Origin: Vreelandella glaciei
GTDB lineage: Bacteria; Pseudomonadota; Gammaproteobacteria; Pseudomonadales; Halomonadaceae
Direction of reading: 5' to 3'
Assembly: GCF_013415125.1 (NCBI RefSeq)
Contig: NZ_JACCDE010000026.1
Location: 17,235-81,234, forward strand
DNA length: 64,000 nt
The notes below the pieces were generated by a model that worked only from the letters and a program-made list of their open reading frames with translations, did not search any database and was not told where the DNA came from. The position numbers were made by a program, and so were the translations under genes. Below, in pieces: positions 8,145-17,391 of the stretch (its first letter is position 1; every line of letters starts with the position of its first letter).

Positions 8145-8669
8145 ATGGAATATGTTTTTACGCTGAAATACCAACTGGCTGATAGTGACTCCGACCTGGA
8201 TGCGCTAGTGGAGCGTTTGGGCGCTGCCGGTTGCGACGATGCTCTGGTGGGCGTGGGGCAGCCGGGCCGCTTGGCGCTGGAATTCTCTCGTGAAGCGGGC
8301 AGCGCCGCGGAAGCGGTTCGCACTGCCCTGGTTGACGTAAAAAAAGCGATCCCTTCCGCGCGGCTGATCGAGGCCTCGCCGGATCTTGTTGGCCTGACGG
8401 ATGTAGCAGATGTTGTGGGCGTATCCCGACAGGCAATGCGAAAGTTGATGCTCACCCACCGAGCGACGTTTCCTGTGCCGGTTCACGAAGGCAGTGCCTC
8501 AATCTGGCACCTGGCGGAGGTGCTTGACTGGTTGATGACCCGAGGGGGCTACCAAATTGATGTTGGCGTGCTGGATATTGCGAAAGTAGCATTAGAAGTG
8601 AATATAGCCAAAGAGGCGATCCGCCATCCGGTTCGTAGCCGCGAGGAAATGGAGTTGCTGACCGCGTAG
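8145..8669 (+). CDS. HTH protein paired with the HicA-like gene, candidate antitoxin
   Basis: 174 residues. The N-terminal half (about 1-75) is a ferredoxin-like alpha/beta domain starting MEYVFTLKYQL. The middle has a helix-turn-helix, LTDVADVVGVSRQAMRKLM (about 86-104), of the AlpA/MerR-like type, followed by WHLAEVLDWL. A DNA-binding antitoxin that neutralises the upstream protein and represses the pair at the 32-bp palindrome is the simplest reading. Unlike hicAB, the C-terminal HTH is not of HicB form. Directly behind it lie Rpn and parD debris. Confidence 0.6.
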   Translation: MEYVFTLKYQLADSDSDLDALVERLGAAGCDDALVGVGQPGRLALEFSREAGSAAEAVRTALVDVKKAIPSARLIEASPDLVGLTDVADVVGVSRQAMRKLMLTHRATFPVPVHEGSASIWHLAEVLDWLMTRGGYQIDVGVLDIAKVALEVNIAKEAIRHPVRSREEMELLTA

Positions 8670-8872
8670 CCAACAGTTCAATAGTTTGGTGGAGAATAAA
8701 GCCAGGCTAAGGCTGGTCGTTGCCATGATGTGCTTCCTATATTCAAAAGTAACAAATATGAATTATAGGTGTGTTAAGAAAGGCAAGCGTCCTAACAAGC
8801 CCCTCTGATTAGCTCATGAGCCGAATATAAACCATCATCGACTCATAATATGATCTGAATCGGCGGGGCGAT
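8669..8872. pseudogene. Remnant: Rpn scrap fused to parD 5' end and fic control region
   Basis: CAATAGTTTGGTGGAGAATAA at 8681-8701 matches a piece of the Rpn remnant (near 22512). From 8702 to about 8870 the sequence follows 5541-5755: the start of parD on the minus strand with its ribosome site, then the fic operator (TCATGAGCCGA at 8814 and TCGACTCAT at 8838-8846). Compared with the intact copy, about 60 bp are deleted between the two parts. No fic coding sequence follows; the block joins directly to an aldo/keto reductase fragment. Confidence 0.7.
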
Positions 8873-9011
8873 CAAACGGTTGGTTTCAGCCTGATCTGCC
8901 GCCCCGATGGCAGCCCACATGCCCGCGTCAGCATTCCCTCCCAGTGTCATCGTGCCGAGGCACAGCTCGGATACATACAGGCCCGTACGGCCAAGTCGGT
9001 TGTATTTCATG
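8842..9011 (-). pseudogene. Aldo/keto reductase, 5' fragment
   Basis: From ATG 9011, preceded by GGAGGAG, the frame reads [19 protein letters not shown], then [13 protein letters not shown] and [10 protein letters not shown]. This is the first strand and helix of a standard aldo/keto reductase. After about 46 codons it meets the fic/parD remnant and stops at 8842. The rest (about 280 residues with the catalytic Tyr and Lys) is gone. It is downstream of the flavodoxin gene on the same strand, so the two were probably an oxidoreductase operon. Confidence 0.75.
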
Positions 9012-9082
9012 GCTCCTCCTTCAGATTCGCTGGTTCAAACATCAGCATGGCGCCGGGCCGACATCGTCGGCACGAATGGAGG

Positions 9083-9679
9083 TCAGATGGGCTGAGACTT
9101 TCCGGATCGGAACTGCCCGGCAATCAATGCGACGCGTACGCCATACAGACGTGCCGTCTCCAGATCCCCTAGAGACATCTCTTCCGGAGACGCATCGGCA
9201 GGCGTTTGCGCCATGGGTGCGATGTAGGAGCCCATACGATTCAGGTCGTCGCGTTTTGACGCCTTGACGTTCGCCGGTTTGATATCCAAGCCAACCCATA
9301 TCCCGGCGTGCTGCCCAGAAAGCAGGAAGAAATACTCGAGCGTGTTGAGTTTGTCACCGTTCATGCTCGCGCTGTTGGTGAAGCCGCCGAAGATCTTGTT
9401 TTGCCATGTGCCTTCGAACCATGGCTTGGAGGAGGCGTCCGCGAATTTCTTAAACTGCCAGCTAGGGCCGCCCATGTAAGTAGGCGAGCCAAAGACGATC
9501 GCATCTGCGTCAGCGAGGGATTGCCAGGCAGCGTCGGAAATATTGCCCTCGGAGTCGATTGCTATTAATACAGCACCGGTGTCTGCGCCTTCGGCGACTG
9601 CCGCCGCCATGCGCGTGGTGTGGCCGAAGCCTGAGTGATAAACGATGACCGTTCGGACAGGGGTGGTTTCTGAGTTCAT
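9083..9679 (-). CDS. Flavodoxin-family NAD(P)H oxidoreductase (WrbA-like)
   Basis: 198 residues with a flavodoxin fold. The FMN phosphate loop is HSGFGHTTRMA (about 15-25). The second loop, GSPTYMGGPSWQFKKF, is typical of WrbA/NAD(P)H:quinone reductase relatives. These enzymes reduce quinones or other small electrophiles with FMN. The length matches WrbA (about 200). It is divergent from a LysR gene, which probably controls it, and upstream of the broken aldo/keto reductase. No signal peptide; cytoplasmic. Confidence 0.9.
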   Translation of the reverse strand: MNSETTPVRTVIVYHSGFGHTTRMAAAVAEGADTGAVLIAIDSEGNISDAAWQSLADADAIVFGSPTYMGGPSWQFKKFADASSKPWFEGTWQNKIFGGFTNSASMNGDKLNTLEYFFLLSGQHAGIWVGLDIKPANVKASKRDDLNRMGSYIAPMAQTPADASPEEMSLGDLETARLYGVRVALIAGQFRSGKSQPI

Positions 9680-9789
9680 GAGAGTTCCCTACATGTGGTG
9701 GAGTGATGGACTACATGGGATACTCTACTGAGTACAAACACGCTATAAACTATCCCAATCTGAACACTCTGTTATCTATCTGGTGAACA

Positions 9790-10695
9790 ATGCCCAATCT
9801 TCAGGCACTTTTGATTTTTGCCCGCGTTGCGGAAATGTTGAGTTTCACGCGTGCGGCTGAAAGCCTGGGAATCCAGAAGGGACGGGTGTCGACGGTGATT
9901 CGTGGGCTTGAGCGAGAGATGGGCGCGGCCCTCCTACACAGAACGACACGCAGCGTGCAATTGACCGAAGACGGACGTGCTTTCTATGAACGCGCACGTG
10001 ATCTGCTGGCCGAAGCTCAGGACGTGCAGTCCATGTTCGCGAACAGCGGCGCACCTCTAAGGGGGCGATTGCGCGTAGATATGCCGACTGAGTTGGCAGA
10101 GAAAGTCGTGATCCCAGCTCTGCCCCAACTGCTCAATGTGAACCCTGAGTTGGAGCTTGAACTGTCCAGCACAGATCGCCGGGTCGATCTCGTCCAAGAA
10201 GGGTTTGATTGCGTCATCCGTATCGGGCCAATCATTGACGACAGGCTGATCGCCCGCTCGCTGGGCAAGTTGCGAATGATGAACGCGGCGAGCCCAGGCT
10301 ATCTGGTAAAGCACGGGATACCGCAAACACTCGACGACCTACTCATCCAGGGGCACCAGATGGTGCACTACACGCCAACACTCGGCGCCCGACTTGCTGG
10401 CTGGGAATATCCGGAGGGTGATGGCTATGCATCACTTGCACTGCCAGGGGCGATGCAAGTGAATAACGTGCAGACCTATCATGCTGCGGGCCTGGCGGGG
10501 ATTGGACTGATCCAGGCAGGTTATTTGGCCCTGGCGCACCACATTAAAAGCGGCGATCTAGTGGAGATTCTGCCCGATCTACGCCCCGAACCGCTGGCGG
10601 CATCGCTCGTCGTCGCGCATCGGCGTAACCTTTCCCAACGCGTCCGGGCTTTCATGGCTTGGATTGAGTGTGTATTGGAGCCCTATTTTGATTAA
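9790..10695 (+). CDS. LysR-family transcriptional regulator
   Basis: 301 residues of normal LysR length. The N-terminal HTH spans LIFARVAEMLSFTRAAESLGI and RVSTVIRGLEREMG; the C-terminal periplasmic-binding-like effector domain follows from about 90. It is divergent from the flavodoxin gene with 110 bp between them, the classic arrangement for LysR control of the neighbour. The effector is unknown; quinones or other electrophiles are plausible from the target type. Confidence 0.9.
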   Translation: MPNLQALLIFARVAEMLSFTRAAESLGIQKGRVSTVIRGLEREMGAALLHRTTRSVQLTEDGRAFYERARDLLAEAQDVQSMFANSGAPLRGRLRVDMPTELAEKVVIPALPQLLNVNPELELELSSTDRRVDLVQEGFDCVIRIGPIIDDRLIARSLGKLRMMNAASPGYLVKHGIPQTLDDLLIQGHQMVHYTPTLGARLAGWEYPEGDGYASLALPGAMQVNNVQTYHAAGLAGIGLIQAGYLALAHHIKSGDLVEILPDLRPEPLAASLVVAHRRNLSQRVRAFMAWIECVLEPYFD

Positions 10696-10751
10696 CCGCT
10701 AGGTATAGTGGCTCAAAGGGGCAACAGACGTTATTCACGGAGGAAGCATCC

Positions 10752-11010
10752 ATGGCCATAGGCGGCTTGATAGGGTTACTGGATGACATTGCCGCATTGG
10801 CGGAAGTTGACCGCAGCATCACTGGACGATGTGAGTGCCGCTGCTGGGCGTGCGACGTCGAAGGCGGCCGGTGTGGTGGTGGATGACACGGCAGTGACAC
10901 TACAATATTTGCAGGGGGTGACAGCGGAGCGTGAGCTGTCGATTGTGAAGCAGATCGCGCTGGGGTCTATTCGCAACAAGCTGATTTTTATCCTGCCGGT
11001 GGGTAATTGA
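10752..11010 (+). pseudogene. DUF808 5' fragment, frameshifted duplicate
   Basis: The sequence from GGAGGAAGCATCC and ATG 10752 matches the start of the intact DUF808 gene at 21403 almost base for base, but an extra G after GCATTGGCG shifts the frame. Homology ends at about 11003 (FILPVG), after which a stop follows. About 85 of 316 codons remain. It is a second, broken copy. Confidence 0.85.
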
Positions 11011-11212
11011 AAGGTTTATGGCGCGCTTACGCTAACACGATACCCCGCCAGACATAGTCATTCTCTGGCGAGGCCTCACACGATTAATGTCTCGTCGCAG
11101 GATGGCCCTTTCACCCTTACCAGCCGGTAAGTATGTGAAAGAGTAGAGAGCCGCTTACAAAACGTCGTAGATCATAGAGATCCTTGGACGCTAAGTTTTG
11201 ATGATGGCTACT

Positions 11213-12178
11213 TCATCCTTTGTATTTCTGTACTTCACGAAAGCGCTTCAACAAGTAGTCACCAGACTTAATCGGCTTATGACGGGGAGGGTTATCGTCT
11301 GATTGGCAATTAGGAAGGCAAGTTACAGGCGTGTCGTAGTCTAAATTAAAGAATGTCGGAATCGAATAGCGTTCTTTTCCAGTGCGATTCACCACGCGAT
11401 GGGGGGTAGAAACAAAGAGATCATTTGTCCAGACCCTGAACATGTCACCTAGATTGATTACAAAGGTATTGGGCACGAAGGGTGCTGAAATCCATTCCCC
11501 ATCGCGCTTACATACTTCCAATCCTCCGATAGGATCCTGGGTCAGAATCGTCACCATGCCGTAATCAGTGTGAGGTGCGACCCCTAGCTCTTTTTCATCA
11601 ACGACATCCTGTTTTGGATAGTGAAACAGCCTCGACTGAGCCATGGGTTTTTGGCTCCATTGGAGGAAGAAATCCTCATCTTGGTCAAGGGCTAGGGCGA
11701 AGAGGCGTAACAGGTCTTTTCCAAGGCGTATTGTGTGCTTCAGGTACGTTTCTGCCGCTGCTTGTAACCAAGGGGCGTGCTCAGGCCACCGATTAGGTCC
11801 GTGTAGAGGACGCCCTGCCTGCACATCAGGATCATCTAACGGTAGATCAACACCGAACTCATAGCTTTCTTTGAGATCAGGTTTAAAGCCTGCATGCTGA
11901 TTGATGCCATAAGGCATAAACCCACGCCGGAAGCGCTCATCTATCAGATCGTTCATACGCACATCATGCGGTAAGTCGAAGTACCGGCGTGTGGCGTCGA
12001 ATATATCGTCAATTACGTGCTGTGGCACACCGTGGCCTGATACATAGAAGAAGCCTGTTTTCATGCACGCATTTTTCAGCTCTGTTATTAGTTGGGTTGG
12101 ACTGCCCCCATCTAGCCATGCCGATAGATTAAGTATGGGGACTTCATTACTACTTGCCTTACGCGGAGCTTCTAACAT
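11213..12178 (-). CDS. 2-oxoglutarate/Fe(II) oxygenase, isopenicillin-N-synthase type
   Basis: 321 residues. The DIOX_N part opens with VPILNLSAWLDGG, and the jelly-roll core carries the iron ligands H203 and D205 (HTDYG) and H260 (STPHRVVN), plus the 2-oxoglutarate-binding R270 and S272. All key residues are present, so it should hydroxylate or oxidise a small molecule using O2 and 2-oxoglutarate. Plant-type dioxygenases and thymine 7-hydroxylase share this fold. It is the last gene of a six-gene run, 33 bp behind the ABC permease. The shared operon with an adenine-deaminase-like enzyme hints at a purine or pyrimidine base substrate; this is inference. Confidence 0.88.
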   Translation of the reverse strand: MLEAPRKASSNEVPILNLSAWLDGGSPTQLITELKNACMKTGFFYVSGHGVPQHVIDDIFDATRRYFDLPHDVRMNDLIDERFRRGFMPYGINQHAGFKPDLKESYEFGVDLPLDDPDVQAGRPLHGPNRWPEHAPWLQAAAETYLKHTIRLGKDLLRLFALALDQDEDFFLQWSQKPMAQSRLFHYPKQDVVDEKELGVAPHTDYGMVTILTQDPIGGLEVCKRDGEWISAPFVPNTFVINLGDMFRVWTNDLFVSTPHRVVNRTGKERYSIPTFFNLDYDTPVTCLPNCQSDDNPPRHKPIKSGDYLLKRFREVQKYKG

Positions 12179-12211
12179 TTTTCACCTCTCAGAGTTGTCG
12201 AAATGACTTTT

Positions 12212-13000
12212 TTATTGCTGACGAAGGTCTTCACTGGTTTCGGACCAGTAAATAGTTCGTTTAGCGATAATTTTCATTATGGTATGGAGCCCAATTCCTA
12301 TTGCAGAAAGGACAATGAGAATGGCGAATACACCGGTTATATCCATCGAAAAGTTACGCTGAAGGATCAGGTACCCCAAGCCAGCTTGGGCGCCTACGAA
12401 CTCACCCACTATCGCTCCGATAATGGCCAGTACGATCCCTATATCCAAGCCGGCAAAAATATAAGGAAGGGCATGTGGGAAGCGTACCATTTGAAACATC
12501 TGCCAAGGCGAGGCAGTGAATGCCGTCATCATTTCAATTTGTTCACGAGGCGCTGAACGCAGTCCAACAATGGTGTTCGCTAGAATAGGGAAGAAGACAA
12601 TTGTGGCTGTAATAATAATTTTAGAAGTGACACCAAATCCAAACCAAGCAACAAACAGAGGTGCAATCGCCACTTTTGGCATAGCTTGGAAGGCTACGAT
12701 ATAAGGATAAAGTATCTTTTCCAGTATTCTTATTTGCCCAATCAATCCCCCAAGTATTAATGCAATTATTGCACCTATAGCAAATCCCATTAATGTTTCA
12801 TAGAGTGTTACGCCGGTATGTAGTAGGTATTCACCACTGACTATTCCTTTGTACAGTGCGGCTATAACACCTGCTGGAGCTGGAAAGACTAAAGAAGAAA
12901 TATCGAACATTTTCACAGTGAAATGCCAAATAGCAATAACAAAGATGAAAAAGCTCGCTCTTAGCATAAAGTCGCGTTTGTTAAAAGTCATTTTTTTCAT
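12212..13000 (-). CDS. ABC transporter permease (NitT/TauT, SsuC-like)
   Basis: A membrane protein of 262 residues from ATG 13000, which lies one base after the ATPase stop. About six hydrophobic segments are visible, with the cytoplasmic EAA-type loop that contacts the ATPase (PREQIEMMTAFTASPWQMF and following). Together with the ATPase and the NMT1/THI5-like binding protein it forms a complete importer of the nitrate/taurine/pyrimidine type. Further in-frame sequence upstream overlaps the ATPase gene and is unlikely to be translated. Confidence 0.9.
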   Translation of the reverse strand: MKKMTFNKRDFMLRASFFIFVIAIWHFTVKMFDISSLVFPAPAGVIAALYKGIVSGEYLLHTGVTLYETLMGFAIGAIIALILGGLIGQIRILEKILYPYIVAFQAMPKVAIAPLFVAWFGFGVTSKIIITATIVFFPILANTIVGLRSAPREQIEMMTAFTASPWQMFQMVRFPHALPYIFAGLDIGIVLAIIGAIVGEFVGAQAGLGYLILQRNFSMDITGVFAILIVLSAIGIGLHTIMKIIAKRTIYWSETSEDLRQQ

Positions 13001-13001
13001 G

Positions 13002-13817
13002 TTAATCCAATCCAGCCTTAGAGTTAAAAGCATTTCTTATGTGGCGGTCATAGACTCCAAAATGTTCAGAATTAATAATAGAAAGCTCTTTCTCATAGGG
13101 TAAATCTATGTCCATTATCTCTTCCACACAACCTGGTCTTGGTGACATAATAATGACTCTATCACCAAGAAAAATTGCTTCTGGAATACTATGTGTTACT
13201 AACATTATTGTGGCGCCAATACGCTTTTTAAGGCGTAAAAGCTCCATATTCATGAGCTCACGTGTCATGGCATCTAAGGCACCAAACGGTTCATCCATTA
13301 GTAGAATGGAGGGGTCGTTGATTAACGCACGTGCAATGCCAACTCGCTGTTGCATCCCTCCTGATAACTCTTTTGGATATTTGGTTTCAAATCCTTTCAA
13401 ACCCACCATGTCGAGTAATTCGTAAGCTTTTTTTCGTGACTCTTTTATGTCACGCTTTTGAATCTCAGCAGGAATTAGGACGTTATTCAGTATAGTGCGC
13501 CAAGGAAGTAGTACAGGGTTTTGGAACACGACCCCTATCTCAGAGCTAGGGCCCTTTTGAGGCATGCCATTGATTTCGATTCGGCCACTCGAAGCATTAA
13601 CTATGCCCGCTAAAATTTTGAGGAGAGTACTTTTACCACAGCCACTGGGCCCAACAACAGTAACAAACTCTTTCTTAAAAACTTCAAAGTTTATATTGCT
13701 TAAGGCTGATACGTTCAAACCATCTCGGCTTTGGTAATTTTTATTAATATCTTGAAAGCAAAATGCTGATGCGTTTTTTACTTTAGTGTCGATGCCGTTA
13801 GTTGTAAATGCACTCAC
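13002..13817 (-). CDS. ABC transporter ATP-binding protein (SsuB/TauB-like)
   Basis: 271 residues with Walker [11 protein letters not shown]-loop, signature [15 protein letters not shown], Walker B ILLMDEP and the switch His in THSIPEA. The C-terminal region matches NitT/TauT ATPases. The start is a GTG at 13817 that overlaps the stop of the LysR gene by GTGA, so translation is coupled. It energises uptake through the permease encoded next. Confidence 0.93.
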   Translation of the reverse strand: MSAFTTNGIDTKVKNASAFCFQDINKNYQSRDGLNVSALSNINFEVFKKEFVTVVGPSGCGKSTLLKILAGIVNASSGRIEINGMPQKGPSSEIGVVFQNPVLLPWRTILNNVLIPAEIQKRDIKESRKKAYELLDMVGLKGFETKYPKELSGGMQQRVGIARALINDPSILLMDEPFGALDAMTRELMNMELLRLKKRIGATIMLVTHSIPEAIFLGDRVIIMSPRPGCVEEIMDIDLPYEKELSIINSEHFGVYDRHIRNAFNSKAGLD

Positions 13818-14728
13818 TTGTTATTCTCCAGCTGAAAAAGAGATTTTTTGAAAAATTCAATCAATGTCAATGCTGTTACAGACAAGTTTCTCCCTCGCCG
13901 AATACAGCAAGTCAAGCGCTGAGGTTTTACTCGTGGGTCATCGAATGGGATATAACGATATTGGGTTTTAGAACTTGATGAATGAGAGATATGGCTGTTG
14001 ACGATTGCAATAGATAAACCCTGTATTGCCATACTGCGCAATAGCTCATAAGAATTACTAGTGAGATTGGTACGTGGCTCGATTCTTGAGTCTGAAAACA
14101 TCTGGTCATAGACAACTTTTGCACTAACACTGCTATCGGGCAAAGCAATATCGTACTCTGCACAATCAGATAATCTAACGCTTTTCTTACTAGCAAGAGG
14201 GTGGGTTACATGGGCTAATACACAGGTGGGTAAAAGCATTTCATAGATATGCTTGATGTCGCTTATTGGCTGAGGATTGAAGCTCAAAGCAAAATCAAGT
14301 TCATCGCGCGCAAGCATTTCTAGTAGTTTTGGGGTGCCTGACACCTGAATGTTATAGGTGATGTTAGGATATTGCTGCTGAAAAGCTGCCAATGTCTCTG
14401 GCAGAAAATCCCTTACAAAAGACTCAGGCACACCAAAATTTATTTTACCTCTACGCATGCCTTTAAGTGCATCAATATCTGAGCGCATGCGCCTCATTTC
14501 ACTTTCATCGTTACGAATGTAGTTCATAAGGAGCTCTCCCGCTGCAGTTAGTCGAAGCTGCTTGCGGCCAGCACTACGCTCGAATAATGGTTCCCCAAGT
14601 TCGTCCTCCAAGAGTTTTATTTGCCGGCTAATAGCAGACGTCGCTACATGCAGCTGTTCAGATGCGGCCCGGAATGAGCCACACTGAGCCGACACTGAAA
14701 AGTAGCGCATGGCGTTGCCTGGTATCAT
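13814..14728 (-). CDS. LysR-family regulator inside the transporter operon
   Basis: 304 residues. HTH in [21 protein letters not shown] and [16 protein letters not shown], then the LysR effector domain ([11 protein letters not shown] onwards). Unusually it is not divergent: its ATG overlaps the deaminase stop (ATGA) and its stop overlaps the ATPase start (GTGA). It is thus translated together with its probable targets and would set up a feedback loop. The likely site of action is the promoter upstream of 16882. Confidence 0.9.
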   Translation of the reverse strand: MIPGNAMRYFSVSAQCGSFRAASEQLHVATSAISRQIKLLEDELGEPLFERSAGRKQLRLTAAGELLMNYIRNDESEMRRMRSDIDALKGMRRGKINFGVPESFVRDFLPETLAAFQQQYPNITYNIQVSGTPKLLEMLARDELDFALSFNPQPISDIKHIYEMLLPTCVLAHVTHPLASKKSVRLSDCAEYDIALPDSSVSAKVVYDQMFSDSRIEPRTNLTSNSYELLRSMAIQGLSIAIVNSHISHSSSSKTQYRYIPFDDPRVKPQRLTCCIRRGRNLSVTALTLIEFFKKSLFQLENNK

Positions 14729-15747
14729 GGAGTAACTGCCGTATGAGCTGCGAACTTATCGATAACGCCAAAATATTGGTTTTTTTGGTTAGTATCTAAA
14801 AAAGCCGCTTCGATACTATTCCTTCCTAACATCAAGCACTGCTGCTCGGTTAATGAAAGCGCTTGCTGGCATGCTACTAGATTGTCATTGATATAGCCGT
14901 TGAAGTAGGCTGGATCGTCTGAGTTAATTGTTACTTTTAAGTCTTTTTTCAGCATCTTATTTAAGGAATGTTCTTTTAGTGAGCTCTCCACGTTAAGTCG
15001 CAGATTTGATAGTGGGCAAACAGTAAGCGCTATACCGCTTTCTACGAGATGCGCAACTAGAGCCGGATCATCTAAACAAGCATTACCATGATCAATACGG
15101 TCAACACCCAGGCGCTCAATACTTTCACGTACATACTCAGCTGGCCCCTCTTCACCTGCATGAGCTGTAAGATAAAAGCCGTAGGATTTTGCTTTGCGAA
15201 ACACTCGCTCGAACTTGCGGGGAGGATTCCCTTGTTCAGCGCCTCCCAAACCAATACCTAAAAGTTTGTCGCGCCAGGGCATGGCTTCTCTAAGTATATC
15301 AATGGCTTCCTGTTCGGAACGGTGGCGTTGTAAACCTAGTAGCACTCCACTGGTAATACCCCAATCATGCTGTGCTGCTGCCATCGCAGCCAACGTTCCG
15401 TCAAGCATCTCATTCCAGCCTACCCTATTGGCCAAATGGGATTGCGGGCTTAGAAACATTTCTGCATGAATGACATTGTCATCTTTAGCCCGCTTTAAAT
15501 AAGCGAGCGTAATGTCATAAAAATCATCTGCCCTTGTGAGCACGCGGCACCCATTATAAAATAGAGTAAGAAAGTCCTGTAGGCATGTAAAATGGTAAGC
15601 TTCCCGTACTTGCTGTTCATTCTCCCATGGAAGAGCAATATCATTGCGGTTTGCCAGTCTTAGCAACATGTCTGGCTCTATAGTGCCTTCTAGGTGCACG
15701 TGCAATTCAGCTTTCGGCATCTGACGGCAAAATTCTTCAATCAGCAT
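14725..15747 (-). CDS. Adenosine deaminase family, adenine-deaminase-like
   Basis: 340 residues. Zinc ligands H16 and H18 (ELHVHLEG), H196 and catalytic E199 (HAGEEGP), H220 (RIDHG) and D277 (NSDDPAYF) are all in place. The NSDDPAYFNGY ending and GLGGAEQGNPP segment point to the adenine-deaminase branch (adenine to hypoxanthine and NH3) rather than true adenosine deaminases. Modified N6 adenines are a possible alternative substrate. The start overlaps the binding-protein gene by 11 bp. It is the second gene of the operon, so the imported solute is probably a purine-like base. Confidence 0.85.
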   Translation of the reverse strand: MLIEEFCRQMPKAELHVHLEGTIEPDMLLRLANRNDIALPWENEQQVREAYHFTCLQDFLTLFYNGCRVLTRADDFYDITLAYLKRAKDDNVIHAEMFLSPQSHLANRVGWNEMLDGTLAAMAAAQHDWGITSGVLLGLQRHRSEQEAIDILREAMPWRDKLLGIGLGGAEQGNPPRKFERVFRKAKSYGFYLTAHAGEEGPAEYVRESIERLGVDRIDHGNACLDDPALVAHLVESGIALTVCPLSNLRLNVESSLKEHSLNKMLKKDLKVTINSDDPAYFNGYINDNLVACQQALSLTEQQCLMLGRNSIEAAFLDTNQKNQYFGVIDKFAAHTAVTP

Positions 15748-16882
15748 AATGAGCAGAGCCCTTTACGTTACAGTTTCTGGCCGCCTCGATAATCGCTTCA
15801 TGATCGAAGTCATTAGTCGCCTCAAAGAAGCCATCTTGATCAATGACCAGTTCACTGGTACTTACCGTGTTACTAATCATTCCATGTTCGTAAAGAAACT
15901 CTTGGATACCAGTGAATGCAGCTGGGTCTACATATCCTAATAGCTCGCCTCCATGCAGTTCGTGGGCCTTACGCATCGAGTCCAGCTGCGCATTGAGCAA
16001 GTTCAAGTCCCATTGCTCAAGAGTTTCAGAGTCGGCACCGGTGGGCTTAGTGCTAGGGAAATGCTCCCAATGAATTTGACGGACACATTCAGGGTTAGTC
16101 ATGGCGAATAAGGTGGCTTTGTTGGCCCCTCGCACAATGGCTTCTACCATATCCGGGTTCTGGTCTATGGTGGATTGCAAGGTGCCGAGCGTAAAATCCG
16201 GCATTTCATGCCACGCGGGGTCACGAAAAACCCGCAGATCAGTGCCAGAATTTTCAAAAGAGGTTAACGCAGATTGCCAGAACATTAGGCCTTGTACCTG
16301 CCCAGAACGAAGGGCTTGTAAGGCCTGAGTTCCTGCTCCAACAGCTACAATGTTCACATCACGATCAGGGTCGATGCCATTCTGACGCAACAACGCTTTT
16401 AGCATAGGGACACCGCCAGTCGCTAAGCTGACAATACCGATGCGCCCTCCCTTCAAGTCAATAATGCTTTGAATAGGGCCATCTTCCTTTACACCGAGCC
16501 CCCAGTCGATCACGCCATTGCCCATGATCCCTCGGGCTGGAATACCGTTTTCGGCATTGGCTTGAATCAACACTGAGGAGTTGAACTGAACCAGATCAAC
16601 AACGCCAGAAGCCATCATTTGTAAGCCCTGTAACGAGCCCTGCATTCCCACGACATTGACGTCATAACCTTCATCACGCCAATAACCGAGTGCCACTGGC
16701 ATCATCAGCCAAGGGTAAGTGACATTGAGCACTTGACTGCCCAGCGCTATCGTCACTTCCTGTAATGGTTCAGTCTGTTGTGCCTCGACAGAGGTTGAGT
16801 AGCCTGAAACTGTCAGGGCTGTTGAAATAAAGGCTGTACCAAGGAGGAAGCGGGTTACGGTTCTAGTTAAAGATGTGTTCAT
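15737..16882 (-). CDS. ABC transporter substrate-binding protein (NMT1/THI5-like)
   Basis: 381 residues. A signal peptide (FLLGTAFISTALTVSGY, cleavage near VEAQQ) leads to a periplasmic binding protein of the NMT1/THI5/SsuA type, with typical motifs GYWRDEGYDVNVVGMQGS and GRIGIVSLATGG. It is the first gene of the operon and would deliver a small solute to the permease. Family members bind pyrimidines, nitrate, sulfonates or nucleobases, so the ligand cannot be read from sequence. Confidence 0.9.
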   Translation of the reverse strand: MNTSLTRTVTRFLLGTAFISTALTVSGYSTSVEAQQTEPLQEVTIALGSQVLNVTYPWLMMPVALGYWRDEGYDVNVVGMQGSLQGLQMMASGVVDLVQFNSSVLIQANAENGIPARGIMGNGVIDWGLGVKEDGPIQSIIDLKGGRIGIVSLATGGVPMLKALLRQNGIDPDRDVNIVAVGAGTQALQALRSGQVQGLMFWQSALTSFENSGTDLRVFRDPAWHEMPDFTLGTLQSTIDQNPDMVEAIVRGANKATLFAMTNPECVRQIHWEHFPSTKPTGADSETLEQWDLNLLNAQLDSMRKAHELHGGELLGYVDPAAFTGIQEFLYEHGMISNTVSTSELVIDQDGFFEATNDFDHEAIIEAARNCNVKGSAHYAD

Positions 16883-17013
16883 TATTATGACTCTATTAGG
16901 TGTTTTTAGGACCTTACCATAGTGACTTGATCTCCTTAATTATCGTTTTTAGGAAAAAAATATCTAATAATTAGAACATAAGTGTTAGCAGGTGTCGGAG
17001 GCCGGATGATAGG

Positions 17014-17391
17014 TTAAGACAAAGGAGTTATTCTATATTGGCGGCGCGTAACGGTAATTGAACCGCCCCTCGGCGTGATGCGCCATTGAGCCGCCCTAGG
17101 TGTCGGAGCCTTCTGGATCCAGCGTAGCTTTTCCTTGATCACCCAGGCATCGGCAGTGGCGCTCTGATCAGCCGCTAACGCCTGGAGCGCCGCTAGCTGT
17201 TTGGGTGTCAGGTTCTCGTTGTCCACAGTAGTGCCCAGCGCAGCGACTTGGGGTGTCCTTGCTCACGGCGCTCTTTCTTGCGTACATCGTCCAGCCGCTT
17301 GGTGAAGGTCTGCACAATATGGAACCAGTCGACCGTGACCTCGGCCTGGGGAAGGTACTCGGTCACGCCGCTGAGGAAGGCTGGCGACTAC
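17014..17391 (-). mobile_element. ISL3-family transposase fragment, frameshifted
   Basis: On the minus strand the sequence reads [20 protein letters not shown], then [19 protein letters not shown] and, in the next frame, NLTPKQLAALQAL and WVIKEKLRWIQKA. This is the DDE core of ISL3 transposases. Both ends of the gene are missing and the frame changes near 17230. It abuts the guaA remnant directly. Confidence 0.8.

Noticed and set aside
11046..11070. CGCCAGA/TCTGGCG hairpin near the DUF808 fragment
   Set aside because: Short stem, no T-run and no gene end that needs it; not called a terminator.
13814..14728. Idea that the LysR gene is a foreign insertion in the operon
   Set aside because: The 4-bp overlaps with both neighbours argue for long coexistence rather than recent insertion.
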